A stretch of DNA of 64,000 bases from JACCXM01 sp046328335 (GCA_046328335.1 JAXLWU010000017.1:47562-111561); one strand, 5' to 3'; counted from the stretch's first letter, positions 7,835 to 16,602 are shown. Made by a program: numbers and translations. The notes: generated by a model not told the origin, from the letters alone.

Positions 7835-9514
7835 CTAGCGAAGACCCAGGATTGACCATGGATTCGGCACCTTACCGATCGGCACCGAAATCAATGTTGG
7901 CTCGTTCGCCCGCACCGACTCTTCGATGGCCCGCGTGAGTGCTGCCGGGGTCTCCACCCCGCGCCCAGCAACACCGAACGCATCGGCCAGTTTGAGGTAG
8001 TCCGGATTGTTCAGATCGGACGCGATCGTGCGCCCATTGAACTGCTCCTGCTGGATGCGCCGCACGTTCCCGTATGCATTGTCGTCGAACACGACAACAA
8101 CCGCCGAAATGTTGTGCTGCGCCATCGTCGCCAATTCGTTCAGGCAGAAGCCGAAGCCGCCATCGCCGTTGATCGACACGACCACCTTGTCCGGGTGAGC
8201 GACTTTGGCCCCGAGCGCCGTCGGAAAACCGTAGCCAAGCGTGCCCTGATAGCCGGGCGTGATGTACGTTCGCGGCTCGTAGACCGGCAGCGCCAGATTC
8301 GACCAGTACCCGACCTGGGTCATCTCGGAGATCAGGATGCCGTCATCCGGCAGGGCCTGGCGCACCGCGAGGCCATAGTCTGCCTGGGGACCGATCGCCG
8401 CCGTCCGCTCGGCAATGCCCTTCTTCAGTTCGCTCAGGTCCGCTTCACGCCACTCGGCGCCTCCTGTAGTCCGCTCCAATAGATCGGCCAGCGCGGCCAG
8501 TCCGGCCTTGGCATCCGCCTCGATGGCCACGGTTGCCCGGTAGTTGCGGTTGAGTTCCTCGGGATCGATGTCGAGTTGAATGACGGTCCGGTCCGGGCCA
8601 AGTCCCCATTTTGCCGTCGCCGGATCGACGAAGCGCGTGCCGACCGCGAGGACGACATCAGCCTGCGCCAGCAGTTCCCTGCCGCCCAGGATCGACTGCG
8701 CCAGGTGATCGCGATCGGACAGCGCCCCCTTGCCATTGGAGGTCATTACTACCGGCGCCGGCAGCAGGTGGGCCAGCCGCCGCAATTCGTCCCACGCGCC
8801 GCTGGCGATCACGCCACCGCCGGACCAGATCAGGGGACGCTTGGCCGCAGCCAGCAGTTTGGCCGCGCGATCGAGCGCTTCCGGATCGCCGGCATGTCGT
8901 CTTGGCAGTGGGGCAGCCGTTTTCAGGGAGACATCGCCCTCGGCAAACAGCGTATCCGGCGGAATCTCGATCTCGACCGGGCGCGTGCGTCCGCGCCGGA
9001 CCTCGCCAAAAGCCCGCTCCACGACCGCCGGAATCTCGTCCGGCGTTTCCGCGCGCTCGGCGTGCTTCGTCACCGAGCGGATCATCCCCAGCTGATTTGG
9101 AATTTCGTGCAGCAGCCCGCGGCCAAACTCGATCAGATCGGATTGAATCTGGCCGGTGATGCACAGCACCGGCGAATTGCAGGCGTATGCGGTGGCAAGC
9201 GCGGCGGTCGCATTCAGCAAACCTGGCCCCGGCACGACCATGCAGACGCCGACCTCGCCTGTGGTCCGCGCGTAGCCGTCGGCCATGTACGCCGCCGCCT
9301 GTTCGTGCCGCGGATGAATCACCCGCACACGATCTGTCACGTCGTACAGCGCATCGAATGCCCCATCGAGTTGAACACCCGGCAACGCGAACAGCGTATC
9401 GACCCCGTTCGCGATGAGCGACGAGATCAACGCCTGTCCACCCGTCATCGACCGTGGGGCGAGCACCGCGGTATGTCCATTGGCCCCTGCGACTCGATTC
9501 TGAACTACGACCAC
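7835..9514 (-). CDS. thiamine-diphosphate-dependent enzyme, acetolactate synthase-like
   Basis: About 559 residues with the three domains of the ThDP family. The N-terminal pyrimidine domain opens TGGQALISSLIANGV and has the catalytic Glu in HPRHEQAAAYMADGYAR. A central domain contains KRPLIWSGGGV. The C-terminal domain binds ThDP-Mg through GDGGFGFCLNELATM and ends at the NAYGNV segment. Acetolactate synthases have this plan, but there is no regulatory small subunit next door, so a benzoylformate decarboxylase- or oxoacid-type role is equally possible. I prefer the GTG at 9514, preceded by AAGGATCGAGGA; the frame is open to 9571, but that stretch is Arg-rich and atypical. Confidence 0.85.
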   Translation of the reverse strand: MVVVQNRVAGANGHTAVLAPRSMTGGQALISSLIANGVDTLFALPGVQLDGAFDALYDVTDRVRVIHPRHEQAAAYMADGYARTTGEVGVCMVVPGPGLLNATAALATAYACNSPVLCITGQIQSDLIEFGRGLLHEIPNQLGMIRSVTKHAERAETPDEIPAVVERAFGEVRRGRTRPVEIEIPPDTLFAEGDVSLKTAAPLPRRHAGDPEALDRAAKLLAAAKRPLIWSGGGVIASGAWDELRRLAHLLPAPVVMTSNGKGALSDRDHLAQSILGGRELLAQADVVLAVGTRFVDPATAKWGLGPDRTVIQLDIDPEELNRNYRATVAIEADAKAGLAALADLLERTTGGAEWREADLSELKKGIAERTAAIGPQADYGLAVRQALPDDGILISEMTQVGYWSNLALPVYEPRTYITPGYQGTLGYGFPTALGAKVAHPDKVVVSINGDGGFGFCLNELATMAQHNISAVVVVFDDNAYGNVRRIQQEQFNGRTIASDLNNPDYLKLADAFGVAGRGVETPAALTRAIEESVRANEPTLISVPIGKVPNPWSILGLR

Positions 9515-9598
9515 TCCTCGATCCTTCCTGAACGCATCCCGAACGTCGCACCGTCGCGACCGCATGGTCACCTTGGCGGAAGTGTAATCCGCGAGGCT

Positions 9599-9627
9599 TT
9601 GACCGACCTTTGGTTACCCCCTAGACC
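9599..9627 (+). promoter_or_regulatory. possible promoter of the MauE-thioredoxin gene
   Basis: TTGACC at 9599-9604 and TAGACC at 9622-9627 are separated by 17 bases, about 180 bases before the start codon. The -35 is good and the -10 is weak. Confidence 0.25.
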
Positions 9628-9805
9628 TAATGCTTCCCTTTCGCTAGTATTGCGCCAGTCAGGTTGCCGGTTCGCTGGAAAGCGCCGGGGGAACTATCAG
9701 CTCGGTGGTACACTCCCGCGGCTGAGCCTGCACCCCCGCCATGGCGATTCGTCGGACCAATTGCCTGACGGGGTTTTGCGTTTCGTCGTGCAGGGGTTCG
9801 TGTTT

Positions 9806-11827
9806 ATGGAAGCACTGTTGCTCGCGGCGCGCCTGATCCTCGCCGCGGTCTTCGTGGTGTCGGGGGTCGCGAAATTACTCGATCTCAGCGGCGGTCAGAA
9901 AGCCATGAGGTCGTTCGGTGTGCCGGAGTCGATGACCAGCTCGGCGGGAATTCTCCTCCCGATCGTCGAGCTGCTGGTCGCGGTGCTCCTTATCCCGACG
10001 GCCACCGCGAAGTGGGGAGCGCTGGCGGCATTTCTCCTGCTGGCGGTCTTCACCATCGGCATCAGTTACAACCTGGCCCGTGGCCGCAAGTTCGAGTGCC
10101 ATTGTTTCGGTGAACTGACCCATTCCGAGATCGGGCCGTCGACGCTCATCCGCAATGCCGTTCTGGCCGTTATCGCGCTCTTCGTCGCGTACAACGGATT
10201 TGCCAACGACACAATCGGACTTTCGGTCGCTGAGGGGTTTGGAGGGCTTGACGTGTTCCAATGGCTCGTCTTGATCATCGGCGTTGTGATCCTTCTCGCG
10301 CTTGCCGGAATCGCCTGGCTCCTGGTCCATCTCCTGGGACAGAATGGCCGGCTCCTCGTCCGAATCGACGCCATCGAATCGGCGCTCGAGGATGCGGATA
10401 TCGCTCTTCCCAGCGATGATGATGAAGACGAGGAGGATGAGGAAGAAGAGGAAGAGGGTCTGCCTTTTGGCTCTCCCGCACCAGCCTTCAGCCTCTCCGG
10501 TCTCTATGGCGAGACGATGACGCTCGACGCGCTGCGCGCCGCCGAAAAGCCGGTCATGCTGATCTTCTCCGATCCCGGCTGCGGCCCCTGCAACGGGCTC
10601 ATGCCTGAAGTCGGCAAGTGGCAGCAGGAACACGCCGACAAATTGACCATTGCCGTGATTTCTCGCGGTTCCCTGGAAGACAACCGCAGCAAGAAAAAGC
10701 AGCACAATCTCGGCACCGTCCTGATGCAGAAGGACTCTGAGGTCGCTGATGAATACCTGACCTACGGCACCCCGACGGCCGTCCTCGTCCGCCCCGACGG
10801 CACGATCGGTAGCGGCGCGGCCGGCGGCGCCGATGAGATCCGTACCCTGCTCAAGCAGGCCCTGGCCGGCAAGGTTCCCGTTCCCGCGCCACGAGCCGCC
10901 GCCGCGCCGCGCCCAGCCGCGGTTCCCGCGCCCGCTCGCCCAGCCGCTCCCGCGCCGCAGCCGCAGGCGGCGCGCGGCCTCGCCAGCATCGGCCGCGACG
11001 CGCCGGTGGTCGAGTTGAACGATCTGGAGGGCAAGCCGGTCAAACTCGCCGACTTCGCCGGCCACCCCACGGCGGTCCTCTTCTGGAATCCGGGGTGCGG
11101 CTTTTGCCAGCGCATGGTGGACGACCTGAAGGCGTGGGAATCGAATCATCCCGCGGATGCGCCGAAACTCCTCGTCGTCTCCACCGGCGAAGTCGATCGC
11201 AACAAGGAACTCGGACTCGGGTCACCAGTGGTTCTCGACGGTGGCTTCAACACCGGCCGCGCCTTTGGCGCCAGCGGCACGCCATCGGCGGTTCTCGTCA
11301 GCGCCGATGGCAAGATCGCCTCCGGACTCGCGGTGGGTGGGCCCACGGTCCTTTCGCTGCTTCGCAATGAAGCGCCGCATCTGCTCGATCCCTCCGCGGC
11401 GGAACCGGAAGCCGAAGCGCCGGCGGCGCCACGCGGTGTCGGCCGTGGTGGCAAGGCCCCGCAGGTGGAACTGCCCGACCTCGATGGCAAGCGCGTCGCG
11501 CTTGACGACATTCGCAACGGCCGGACCGCGCTCCTCTTCTGGAATCCCGGCTGCGGCTTCTGCCAGCGTCTCGTCAGCGACCTCAAGGAGTGGGAGACAT
11601 CGCGCGGTGACACCGCGCCGCAGTTGGTCCTGATCTCCACCGGCGCCGCTGACGCCAACCGCGCCCACGGATTGTCCTCGACGATCCTGCTCGATCAGGG
11701 CTTCAGCACCGGCGAGAAGTTCGGCGCATCCGGCACTCCCTCGGCGATCCTCATTGACGCCGATGGCAATGTTGCCTCCGATCTCGCGGTCGGCGGCCCG
11801 GACGTGATGTCGCTCCTCCGCTCATAG
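9806..11827 (+). CDS. MauE/DoxX-like membrane protein with three tandem thioredoxin domains
   Basis: A 673-residue membrane protein. Residues ~1-130 form the four-helix MauE/DoxX domain, with a CHC pair at 98-100 just before the third loop. A further helix lies at ~150-177. A very acidic linker (about 17 Asp/Glu, ~204-217) follows. Three thioredoxin-like domains come next: CGPC at ~259 and cis-Pro GTPTAV; CGFC at ~431 with GTPSAV; CGFC at ~583 with GTPSAI. An Ala/Pro linker separates the first two. The second and third are close paralogues of each other. MauE proteins take part in disulfide processing of exported proteins, so this looks like a single-chain thiol-disulfide relay. The ATG at 9806 follows AGGGG; a GTG two codons earlier is possible. 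Confidence 0.85.
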   Translation: MEALLLAARLILAAVFVVSGVAKLLDLSGGQKAMRSFGVPESMTSSAGILLPIVELLVAVLLIPTATAKWGALAAFLLLAVFTIGISYNLARGRKFECHCFGELTHSEIGPSTLIRNAVLAVIALFVAYNGFANDTIGLSVAEGFGGLDVFQWLVLIIGVVILLALAGIAWLLVHLLGQNGRLLVRIDAIESALEDADIALPSDDDEDEEDEEEEEEGLPFGSPAPAFSLSGLYGETMTLDALRAAEKPVMLIFSDPGCGPCNGLMPEVGKWQQEHADKLTIAVISRGSLEDNRSKKKQHNLGTVLMQKDSEVADEYLTYGTPTAVLVRPDGTIGSGAAGGADEIRTLLKQALAGKVPVPAPRAAAAPRPAAVPAPARPAAPAPQPQAARGLASIGRDAPVVELNDLEGKPVKLADFAGHPTAVLFWNPGCGFCQRMVDDLKAWESNHPADAPKLLVVSTGEVDRNKELGLGSPVVLDGGFNTGRAFGASGTPSAVLVSADGKIASGLAVGGPTVLSLLRNEAPHLLDPSAAEPEAEAPAAPRGVGRGGKAPQVELPDLDGKRVALDDIRNGRTALLFWNPGCGFCQRLVSDLKEWETSRGDTAPQLVLISTGAADANRAHGLSSTILLDQGFSTGEKFGASGTPSAILIDADGNVASDLAVGGPDVMSLLRS

Positions 11828-11858
11828 CGGCCGCGATTTACGTACTTCGTCAAACGAC

Positions 11859-11890
11859 ACGGGGCGGTCCGATTGGACCGCCCCGTTTGC
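11859..11890 (+). terminator. intrinsic terminator after the MauE-thioredoxin gene
   Basis: A perfect 12-base stem, ACGGGGCGGTCC with GGACCGCCCCGT, around a GATT loop, followed by a short T-rich stretch. It starts about 30 bases after the stop codon. Confidence 0.8.
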
Positions 11891-11937
11891 CTTCCCCAAG
11901 AACGCCAGGCCAAACAGCAACGAGCGGCTCTCATGGC

Positions 11938-12015
11938 GTCCCGACGCAGGAGGGACCGCGGCGTTTACGCGGTTCCCAACCACCGACGAGGTTCCTCGTT
12001 CCTCGGAACGACACC
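11938..12015. repeat. dispersed repeat, family B
   Basis: It starts with GTCCCGACGCAGGAGGGACC and ends near CGGAACGACACC. Related copies lie at 16455-16550 and 60475-60557, where the ending CTCCTGCGTCGGGACGACACC is the approximate inverse of the start. The function is unknown. Confidence 0.55.
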
Positions 12016-12133
12016 GGTCTTGCGCGCCTCTCGCTCGCGCCCCGATGAGATCCTCTCCCGGAGCGCGTTCACAGGGGTAAGAAAGGTTGAAATCAGGCGT
12101 TCGCTTCGCGTTGGGAAGGTCATGACGCGGCAC

Positions 12134-12178
12134 AAGAGCCTCTCTCCCTGCGCACAGGGAGAGGGGTTGGGGTGAGGG
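12134..12178. repeat. dispersed palindromic repeat, family A
   Basis: The arms CTCTCCCTG and CAGGGAGAG are followed by GGGTTGGGGTGAGGG and by the looser conserved tail up to about 12235. It sits between the convergent ends of the MauE-thioredoxin gene and the 12272-12634 gene. Nothing else is visible in the 444-base gap beyond the terminator and the family B repeat. Confidence 0.85.
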
Positions 12179-12271
12179 CCAGCGCCGCGAGACCACCATA
12201 CCTGCCCTTGTCAGCCGCCTCGACGGGAGAGGGGTCGGTATGAAGGGGGCGCCGCGAGGACGCGGCATTAT

Positions 12272-12634
12272 TCATCCGCCTTCGATCGCCGGATCCCTAC
12301 CTACCCGGCTCTCCGATGGCGGGTTCGGACACGGTTCCACATGCCAGATCACCTCCGCCCCACCCGCCAGGCTCACCTCGGCCAGGAAATCGGCCAACTG
12401 CTCCCGCGCCACGTAGTAACTGTTCTCGTGGGGATGCAATTCCGCCGATTCCAGCCTGGTCACCACCCGATAGAACGTGGGCAGCGTCGTTCGTTCCTCG
12501 GCCATCGGCCCGACATGGCGATAGTGATAGCGGGAACCCTTGGCCGCACTGACCCAATCGACATCCGCCCAGCCGCTGCCATCGGGGTTGTCCGGGATCC
12601 ACAGCCGGTCGCTGATCGCGCGGTCGGGGGTCAC
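12272..12634 (-). CDS. uncharacterised protein translationally coupled to the MerR regulator
   Basis: A 120-residue soluble protein that I do not recognise. It has a mixed composition with many Trp, Tyr and His residues (GSGWADVDWV, GSRYHYRHVG, YYVAREQLADFL), no signal peptide and no membrane segment. The start is the GTG at 12634, which overlaps the TGA of the MerR gene as GTGA, so the two proteins are probably made together from one mRNA. The longer frame to 12787 is a shadow of the MerR gene. A role as a partner or ligand-responsive accessory of the regulator is possible but unproved. Confidence 0.7.
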   Translation of the reverse strand: MTPDRAISDRLWIPDNPDGSGWADVDWVSAAKGSRYHYRHVGPMAEERTTLPTFYRVVTRLESAELHPHENSYYVAREQLADFLAEVSLAGGAEVIWHVEPCPNPPSESRVGRDPAIEGG

Positions 12635-13125
12635 GCGCTCGGCCCCGCTCGGTCGAGGTTGTCGAGCACGATCTTCGCCTGTTTGACGATGGTGTCGACC
12701 GCCCGTTCCAGTTGATAGTCCCGTGCCCGGCCACCCGGCTCGCGCACATGCAATTCCAGATCGGGGTGGAGCATGACTCGCCGCCAACGGTCCTCTGGTG
12801 GCGCCGTCTCGACCTGGAGCATCGCCGCCAGATCCGACTCGCGGAGTCCGCTCAATCGCTCCCTGATCTCATCCAGCGGCAAGTGATCGTCCTTCAACCG
12901 CGCGATCATCTTCAGCCGCAGGAGATGCCCCGGTCCGTAGGTCGCCCCCACCCCCCGACCGCGTGCCGCGGGCAAAAGTCCCTCGGTGATGTAGTAGCGA
13001 ATGGTCCGCGGCGAGATTCCCGTTTCTCGTTCGAGATCGGCGATGGTGTACCGGTACGGCTCAGCGGACAGCGTGCCGATGGCGGCACTCCCAACCGGCA
13101 ACGATTCACGGCCTCGCTCTCGCAC
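12631..13125 (-). CDS. MerR family transcriptional regulator
   Basis: A 164-residue regulator. The N-terminal winged helix-turn-helix reads YTIADLERETGISPRTIRYY, followed by the GLLPAARGRGVGATYGPGHL wing and the LRLKMIARLKDD helix. The C-terminal ~60 residues form a probable dimerisation and effector helix ending in KIVLDNLD. No metal-binding Cys cluster is present, so an organic or unknown signal is likely. The GTG at 13125 is the longest start; the first ~20 residues are poorly conserved in character. A 23-base dyad at 13177-13199, just upstream, is a good operator candidate. Confidence 0.85.
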   Translation of the reverse strand: MRERGRESLPVGSAAIGTLSAEPYRYTIADLERETGISPRTIRYYITEGLLPAARGRGVGATYGPGHLLRLKMIARLKDDHLPLDEIRERLSGLRESDLAAMLQVETAPPEDRWRRVMLHPDLELHVREPGGRARDYQLERAVDTIVKQAKIVLDNLDRAGPSA

Positions 13126-13176
13126 GATCCTTCACCAATCTCCGCCGCGCCGCACCGGGGCGACGATCATGTTCGA

Positions 13177-13199
13177 TAGCGACAGTCATCCTGTCGCTA
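13177..13199. promoter_or_regulatory. perfect dyad, candidate MerR operator
   Basis: TAGCGACAG and CTGTCGCTA form a perfect 9-base inverted repeat around TCATC. It lies 52 bases upstream of the MerR start and 73 bases before the divergent small membrane protein gene. MerR proteins bind such dyads. I cannot place a convincing -35/-10 pair around it. Confidence 0.55.
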
Positions 13200-13271
13200 C
13201 CAGTCTAACCGATGGCCGTGGCGATCGCGCTATCATCTCGCGAGAAATCGCCGGATTGGCCGGCGATTGGT

Positions 13272-13496
13272 GTGTCAGGGATCATTCGACTCGTGGGTCC
13301 ACAAGCTATCCTCTGGTTCGGCATCGCGGGTGGGTCACTCGCATTGGCGGTTTCGCTGCTCTATTCCCGCTATGTGCGCAAAGATCCGCAGGCCGTCCGC
13401 TCCGGTAGCGGGTTCACCCTTTTCGCCGTCTGTCTCGTGCTCTTTGGCATTGGCGCGGCTGTAGCCGGTCTGGCTTCGGCTCGGATTGGACGTTGA
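13272..13496 (+). CDS. small two-helix membrane protein
   Basis: About 74 residues with two hydrophobic helices, AILWFGIAGGSLALAVSLLY and FTLFAVCLVLFGIGAAVAGL, joined by a basic loop YVRKDPQAVR. The start is uncertain: GTG at 13272, GTG at 13293 or ATG at 13212 are all open, and none has a good ribosome site. It ends 11 bases before the BtpA-like start at 13508 and is probably in the same mRNA. I do not recognise a family. Confidence 0.5.
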   Translation: MSGIIRLVGPQAILWFGIAGGSLALAVSLLYSRYVRKDPQAVRSGSGFTLFAVCLVLFGIGAAVAGLASARIGR

Positions 13497-13507
13497 TGGA
13501 GACCGCG

Positions 13508-14305
13508 ATGACCCATCGGCAGCAGATCTACCGCATCGTCGGCGTCATTCACCTACCCGCGCTCCCGGGATCGCCTCTCGGTCCCGCCGCGTCAGAACTG
13601 CCGCGACTCATTGATCGAGCCCGGCGTGACGCCGCGACCTGGGCTGAAGGCGGCGCGAACGCGCTGGTCATCGAAAACTTCCATGACGTTCCGTTCGCCA
13701 AGGAACATGTCGGTCCCGAGACGATTGCGGCAATGACCCTGGCTGTCGCCGCAATCATCGCCGAATCCGGTCTTCCCGCCGGGGTCAACGTCCTGCGTAA
13801 CGATGTGCTCGGCGCGGTAGGCATTGCCGCGGCCACGGGCGCGGCCTTCGTGCGCGCCAATGTCTACGTCGGCGCCGCGATCACCGACCAGGGCCTGATC
13901 GAGGGCCGCGCGGATGCCGTGCAAGCGCTGATTCGCCGCCTTGGTGCGCCGATTGCGGTGTGGGCGGATGTCGATGTCAAGCACGCCGCGCCGCTCGCGC
14001 CACGGCCGCTTGGTGAACTGGCTGAGGATGCCGTCAAGCGCGGCCTGGCCCGGGCGCTCATCGTTACCGGGCCCGGCACGGGGCAGCCCGCAAACCCTGA
14101 CGATCTTCGTGCCGTCCGCGCGGGGGTTCCCGATGTGCCGCTCTATGTTGGCAGCGGCGCCAGTCCGGCAACGCTGCCGGGGTTGCTGACGATTGCCGAC
14201 GGCGCGATCATCGGCACGGCCGCCAAGCAGGACGGTCTCGTCATCAATCCGGTCGATCCCGCCCGCGTGCGCGCTCTCGTCGCCGCGGCCGCTACCGTCC
14301 GATGA
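13508..14305 (+). CDS. BtpA/SgcQ family protein
   Basis: A 265-residue TIM-barrel protein. It shows the family opening IYRIVGVIHLPALPGSP, then GANALVIENFHDVPF, ANVYVGAAITDQG for the middle strands, and a C-terminal phosphate-site-like GSGASPATLPGLLTIADGAIIGTA. BtpA is needed for photosystem I accumulation in cyanobacteria, but this family is widespread in non-phototrophs, where its reaction is unknown. I chose ATG 13508 because GGAG lies about six bases upstream; an ATG at 13496 is also in frame. The gene overlaps the convergent enoyl-CoA hydratase gene by 14 bases. Confidence 0.85.
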   Translation: MTHRQQIYRIVGVIHLPALPGSPLGPAASELPRLIDRARRDAATWAEGGANALVIENFHDVPFAKEHVGPETIAAMTLAVAAIIAESGLPAGVNVLRNDVLGAVGIAAATGAAFVRANVYVGAAITDQGLIEGRADAVQALIRRLGAPIAVWADVDVKHAAPLAPRPLGELAEDAVKRGLARALIVTGPGTGQPANPDDLRAVRAGVPDVPLYVGSGASPATLPGLLTIADGAIIGTAAKQDGLVINPVDPARVRALVAAAATVR

Positions 14306-15092
14306 ATTGAGGCGGACGCCGTTCCGCGAACGCCGCCAGACCTTCCGCATAGTCAGCGGTCTCGTCGAGCGATGCCCGGAGATCGTTGACGATCGCCCGC
14401 GCCCGATCGAAGGGCTGGCCGTGACTATCCGCCAGTCCCCGTTTCACCGCTCGCACCGCCAGCGGCGCGTTTGCCGCGATCAGGCCGGCGATCTCCTGCG
14501 CGGTCGCCATCATCTGCTCCCGTGCCACCAACCGGTCGATCAGGCCGATCCGGTAGGCTTCGGCCGCGTCGATCTGACGCCCGGTGAAGAGCAGATCGCG
14601 GGCAGCGCCACCCCCGACAATGCGCGGCAGCCGTAGCGCTCCGCCCGCCCCAGGGAAAATGCCGATCTTGACTTCTGGAAAGCCAAATGTCGCGTCGTCG
14701 CTCGCCACCCGCAGGTCGCAGGCGATGGCCAGCTCGCCGCCACCCGCCAGCGCGTACCCGCGAACGGCGGCAATGGTTGGCATCGGTAGCGCGGCCAGGG
14801 CTTCCGCGGCGGCCTCGATCGCGGCGGTGTGTGCCGCCCGTTCGTGTCCGGAGAGGATTCGCCGCTCCTTGAGATCGGCGCCAGCGCAGAACGCGCGGTC
14901 TCCGGCGCCGGTGACAATCACCACGCGCACGTCGCGCCGATCGACCAGCGTTTCACACACCTCGAGCAGGTCGGCGGCCAACTGGCGGCTGATCGCGTTC
15001 AGCGCTTGCGGCCGGTTGAGCGTGACCGTCGCGACTTGCCCGTCTGCTTCGACCTCGAGCCGCACCGCCCGCTCGGCTTCGTTCTCTGTCAT
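14292..15092 (-). CDS. enoyl-CoA hydratase/isomerase family protein
   Basis: A 266-residue crotonase-fold enzyme. The oxyanion-hole segments are AFCAGADLKER (~68) and the second loop around AGGGELAIACDLRVASDDATF. The catalytic region PEVKIGIFPGAGGALRLPRIVG is intact, with the Glu and the GAGG turn. The C-terminal part reads AAEAYRIGLIDRLV and ends in the usual trimerisation helices. It likely hydrates or isomerises an acyl-CoA in beta-oxidation or an aromatic or branched-chain pathway. The ATG at 15092 is the natural start. It is divergent from the acyl-CoA dehydrogenase gene, so the two probably serve the same type of substrate. Confidence 0.9.
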   Translation of the reverse strand: MTENEAERAVRLEVEADGQVATVTLNRPQALNAISRQLAADLLEVCETLVDRRDVRVVIVTGAGDRAFCAGADLKERRILSGHERAAHTAAIEAAAEALAALPMPTIAAVRGYALAGGGELAIACDLRVASDDATFGFPEVKIGIFPGAGGALRLPRIVGGGAARDLLFTGRQIDAAEAYRIGLIDRLVAREQMMATAQEIAGLIAANAPLAVRAVKRGLADSHGQPFDRARAIVNDLRASLDETADYAEGLAAFAERRPPQFIGR

Positions 15093-15219
15093 CGCTCTCC
15101 CTCATCAAACCCAATCTCTGCCAGCGATTCTCCCATGCGCACCAGCCTGACGCCGAAACCGGCATGGTAGGATCGCGCCGCTAGGACGACTGGGATCGAA
15201 GCACGGGAGCGAATGCGAG

Positions 15220-16413
15220 ATGGACCGCACGCACGCGGTAAGCGCCGGCAGCGGCGATCCGTTTGCTGAACCAGAGCGATTGCAACAGTTGCGCGCGGAG
15301 ATTCGCGAACTCTGCGCCCGCTTTCCAGAATCCTACTGGCGCGGTCTCGACGCTCGCCGCGACTATCCCGAAGCGTTCGTCCAGGCGATGACCGCGGCGG
15401 GTTGGCTCGGCGCCCTGATCCCGACGGCGTACGGCGGTCTTGGCTATGGTCTGCAGGAAGCGTGCGCCATCTTGGGGGAGATCAATCGCCAGGGCGGCTA
15501 CGCCGGGCCCGCCCATGCCCAGATCTACATGATGAGCGCACTTCTGCGACATGGCAGCGAGGCGCAGAAAGCCCGGTACCTGCCACCCATCGCGGACGGC
15601 TCCCTGCGGCTCCAGGCCTTCGCCGTGACCGAACCTGATGCGGGCACCGACACCACCCGCATCTCGACCCAGGCGGTCCGGGAAGGCGACGAGTATGTCG
15701 TCCATGGCCGCAAGATCTACATCTCGCGGGTACAGCAGTCGGACATGATGCTTCTCCTCGCCCGCACCGCGCCGCGCGAGGAGGCCAACCCCACCGCCGG
15801 CCTCAGTCTCTTCCTCGTCGATCTGAAAGCGGCGGGAGACGCAATCCGGCTGCGCCCCCTGCGGATGATGATGAACAACGCCACCAACGAGGTCACCATC
15901 GATGGCCTGCGCATCCCCGCGGAGAACCTGGTCGGAACCGAGGGGCAGGGTTTTCGCCATATCCTCGATGGCTGGAACGCCGAGCGGATTCTCATCGCCG
16001 CCGAATGCGTTGGCGATGGCCGCTGGTTTGTCGACCGCGCCGCCGGATATGCGCGGCAGCGCATCGTCTTCGGTCGTCCCATTGGCGCGAACCAGGGGAT
16101 TCAATTCCCGCTGGCCACGGTCTGGGCCCAACTCGAAGCAGCGGACCTGGTCACGCGTCGCGCCGCCGCCCGCTTCGATGCCGGTCTCTCCTGCGGTCCA
16201 GACGCTAACACCGCGAAATTTCTGGCTTCAGAGGCGAGTTGGGCCGCCGCGAACGCCGCCGTCGATACCCTGGGCGGCCACGGCTTCAACGCCGAGCACG
16301 ACATCGAGCGCAAGTTCCGCGAGACCCGCCTCTACAAGGTGGCCCCAGTCTCCAACAACCTCGTCCTCGCCTACCTCAGCCAGCACGTCCTCGGCCTCCC
16401 CCGGTCGTACTGA
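15220..16413 (+). CDS. acyl-CoA dehydrogenase
   Basis: A 397-residue flavoenzyme that forms an alpha-beta double bond in acyl-CoA and passes electrons to ETF. The N-terminal helical domain includes GWLGALIPTAYGGLG. The FAD-binding signature is AFAVTEPDAGTDTTRI (~130), with GRKIYISRVQQSD after it. The C-terminal helices contain RIVFGRPIGANQGIQFPLA and the DTLGGHGFNAEHDIERKFRE segment. The family's usual catalytic Glu position near the end (EGT) is not obvious: the sequence reads YKVAPVSNN there, so the substrate class may differ. The ATG at 15220 has GGGAG about 11 bases upstream. Confidence 0.9.
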   Translation: MDRTHAVSAGSGDPFAEPERLQQLRAEIRELCARFPESYWRGLDARRDYPEAFVQAMTAAGWLGALIPTAYGGLGYGLQEACAILGEINRQGGYAGPAHAQIYMMSALLRHGSEAQKARYLPPIADGSLRLQAFAVTEPDAGTDTTRISTQAVREGDEYVVHGRKIYISRVQQSDMMLLLARTAPREEANPTAGLSLFLVDLKAAGDAIRLRPLRMMMNNATNEVTIDGLRIPAENLVGTEGQGFRHILDGWNAERILIAAECVGDGRWFVDRAAGYARQRIVFGRPIGANQGIQFPLATVWAQLEAADLVTRRAAARFDAGLSCGPDANTAKFLASEASWAAANAAVDTLGGHGFNAEHDIERKFRETRLYKVAPVSNNLVLAYLSQHVLGLPRSY

Positions 16414-16454
16414 CACGAGCCTCGCCCGGCAATGATCTCATCCACAAGCGGGTA

Positions 16455-16550
16455 ACGATGGTCTCGTCCCGACGCAGGAGGGGCCTCGGCGATCGTGCTC
16501 CCACCGACGCCGGTCGAGATGCCTCCTGCGTCGAAATGACACCACGTTCG
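16455..16550. repeat. dispersed repeat, family B
   Basis: It runs from GTCTCGTCCCGACGCAGGAG to CTCCTGCGTCGAAATGACACC. The outer ends form an imperfect inverted repeat of the GACGCAGGAG type. It lies in the convergent gap between the acyl-CoA dehydrogenase gene and coxM. Confidence 0.6.
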
Positions 16551-16602
16551 CGCCGCGCTTTGAAATCCGACTTGGGACTTCAGTTCGGTACTGGCCTGCA
16601 AC

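Noticed and set aside
8576..9805. An upstream extension of the MauE-thioredoxin gene
   Set aside because: The extension lies opposite the ThDP enzyme gene and has shadow composition. The MauE helix begins right after the ATG at 9806.
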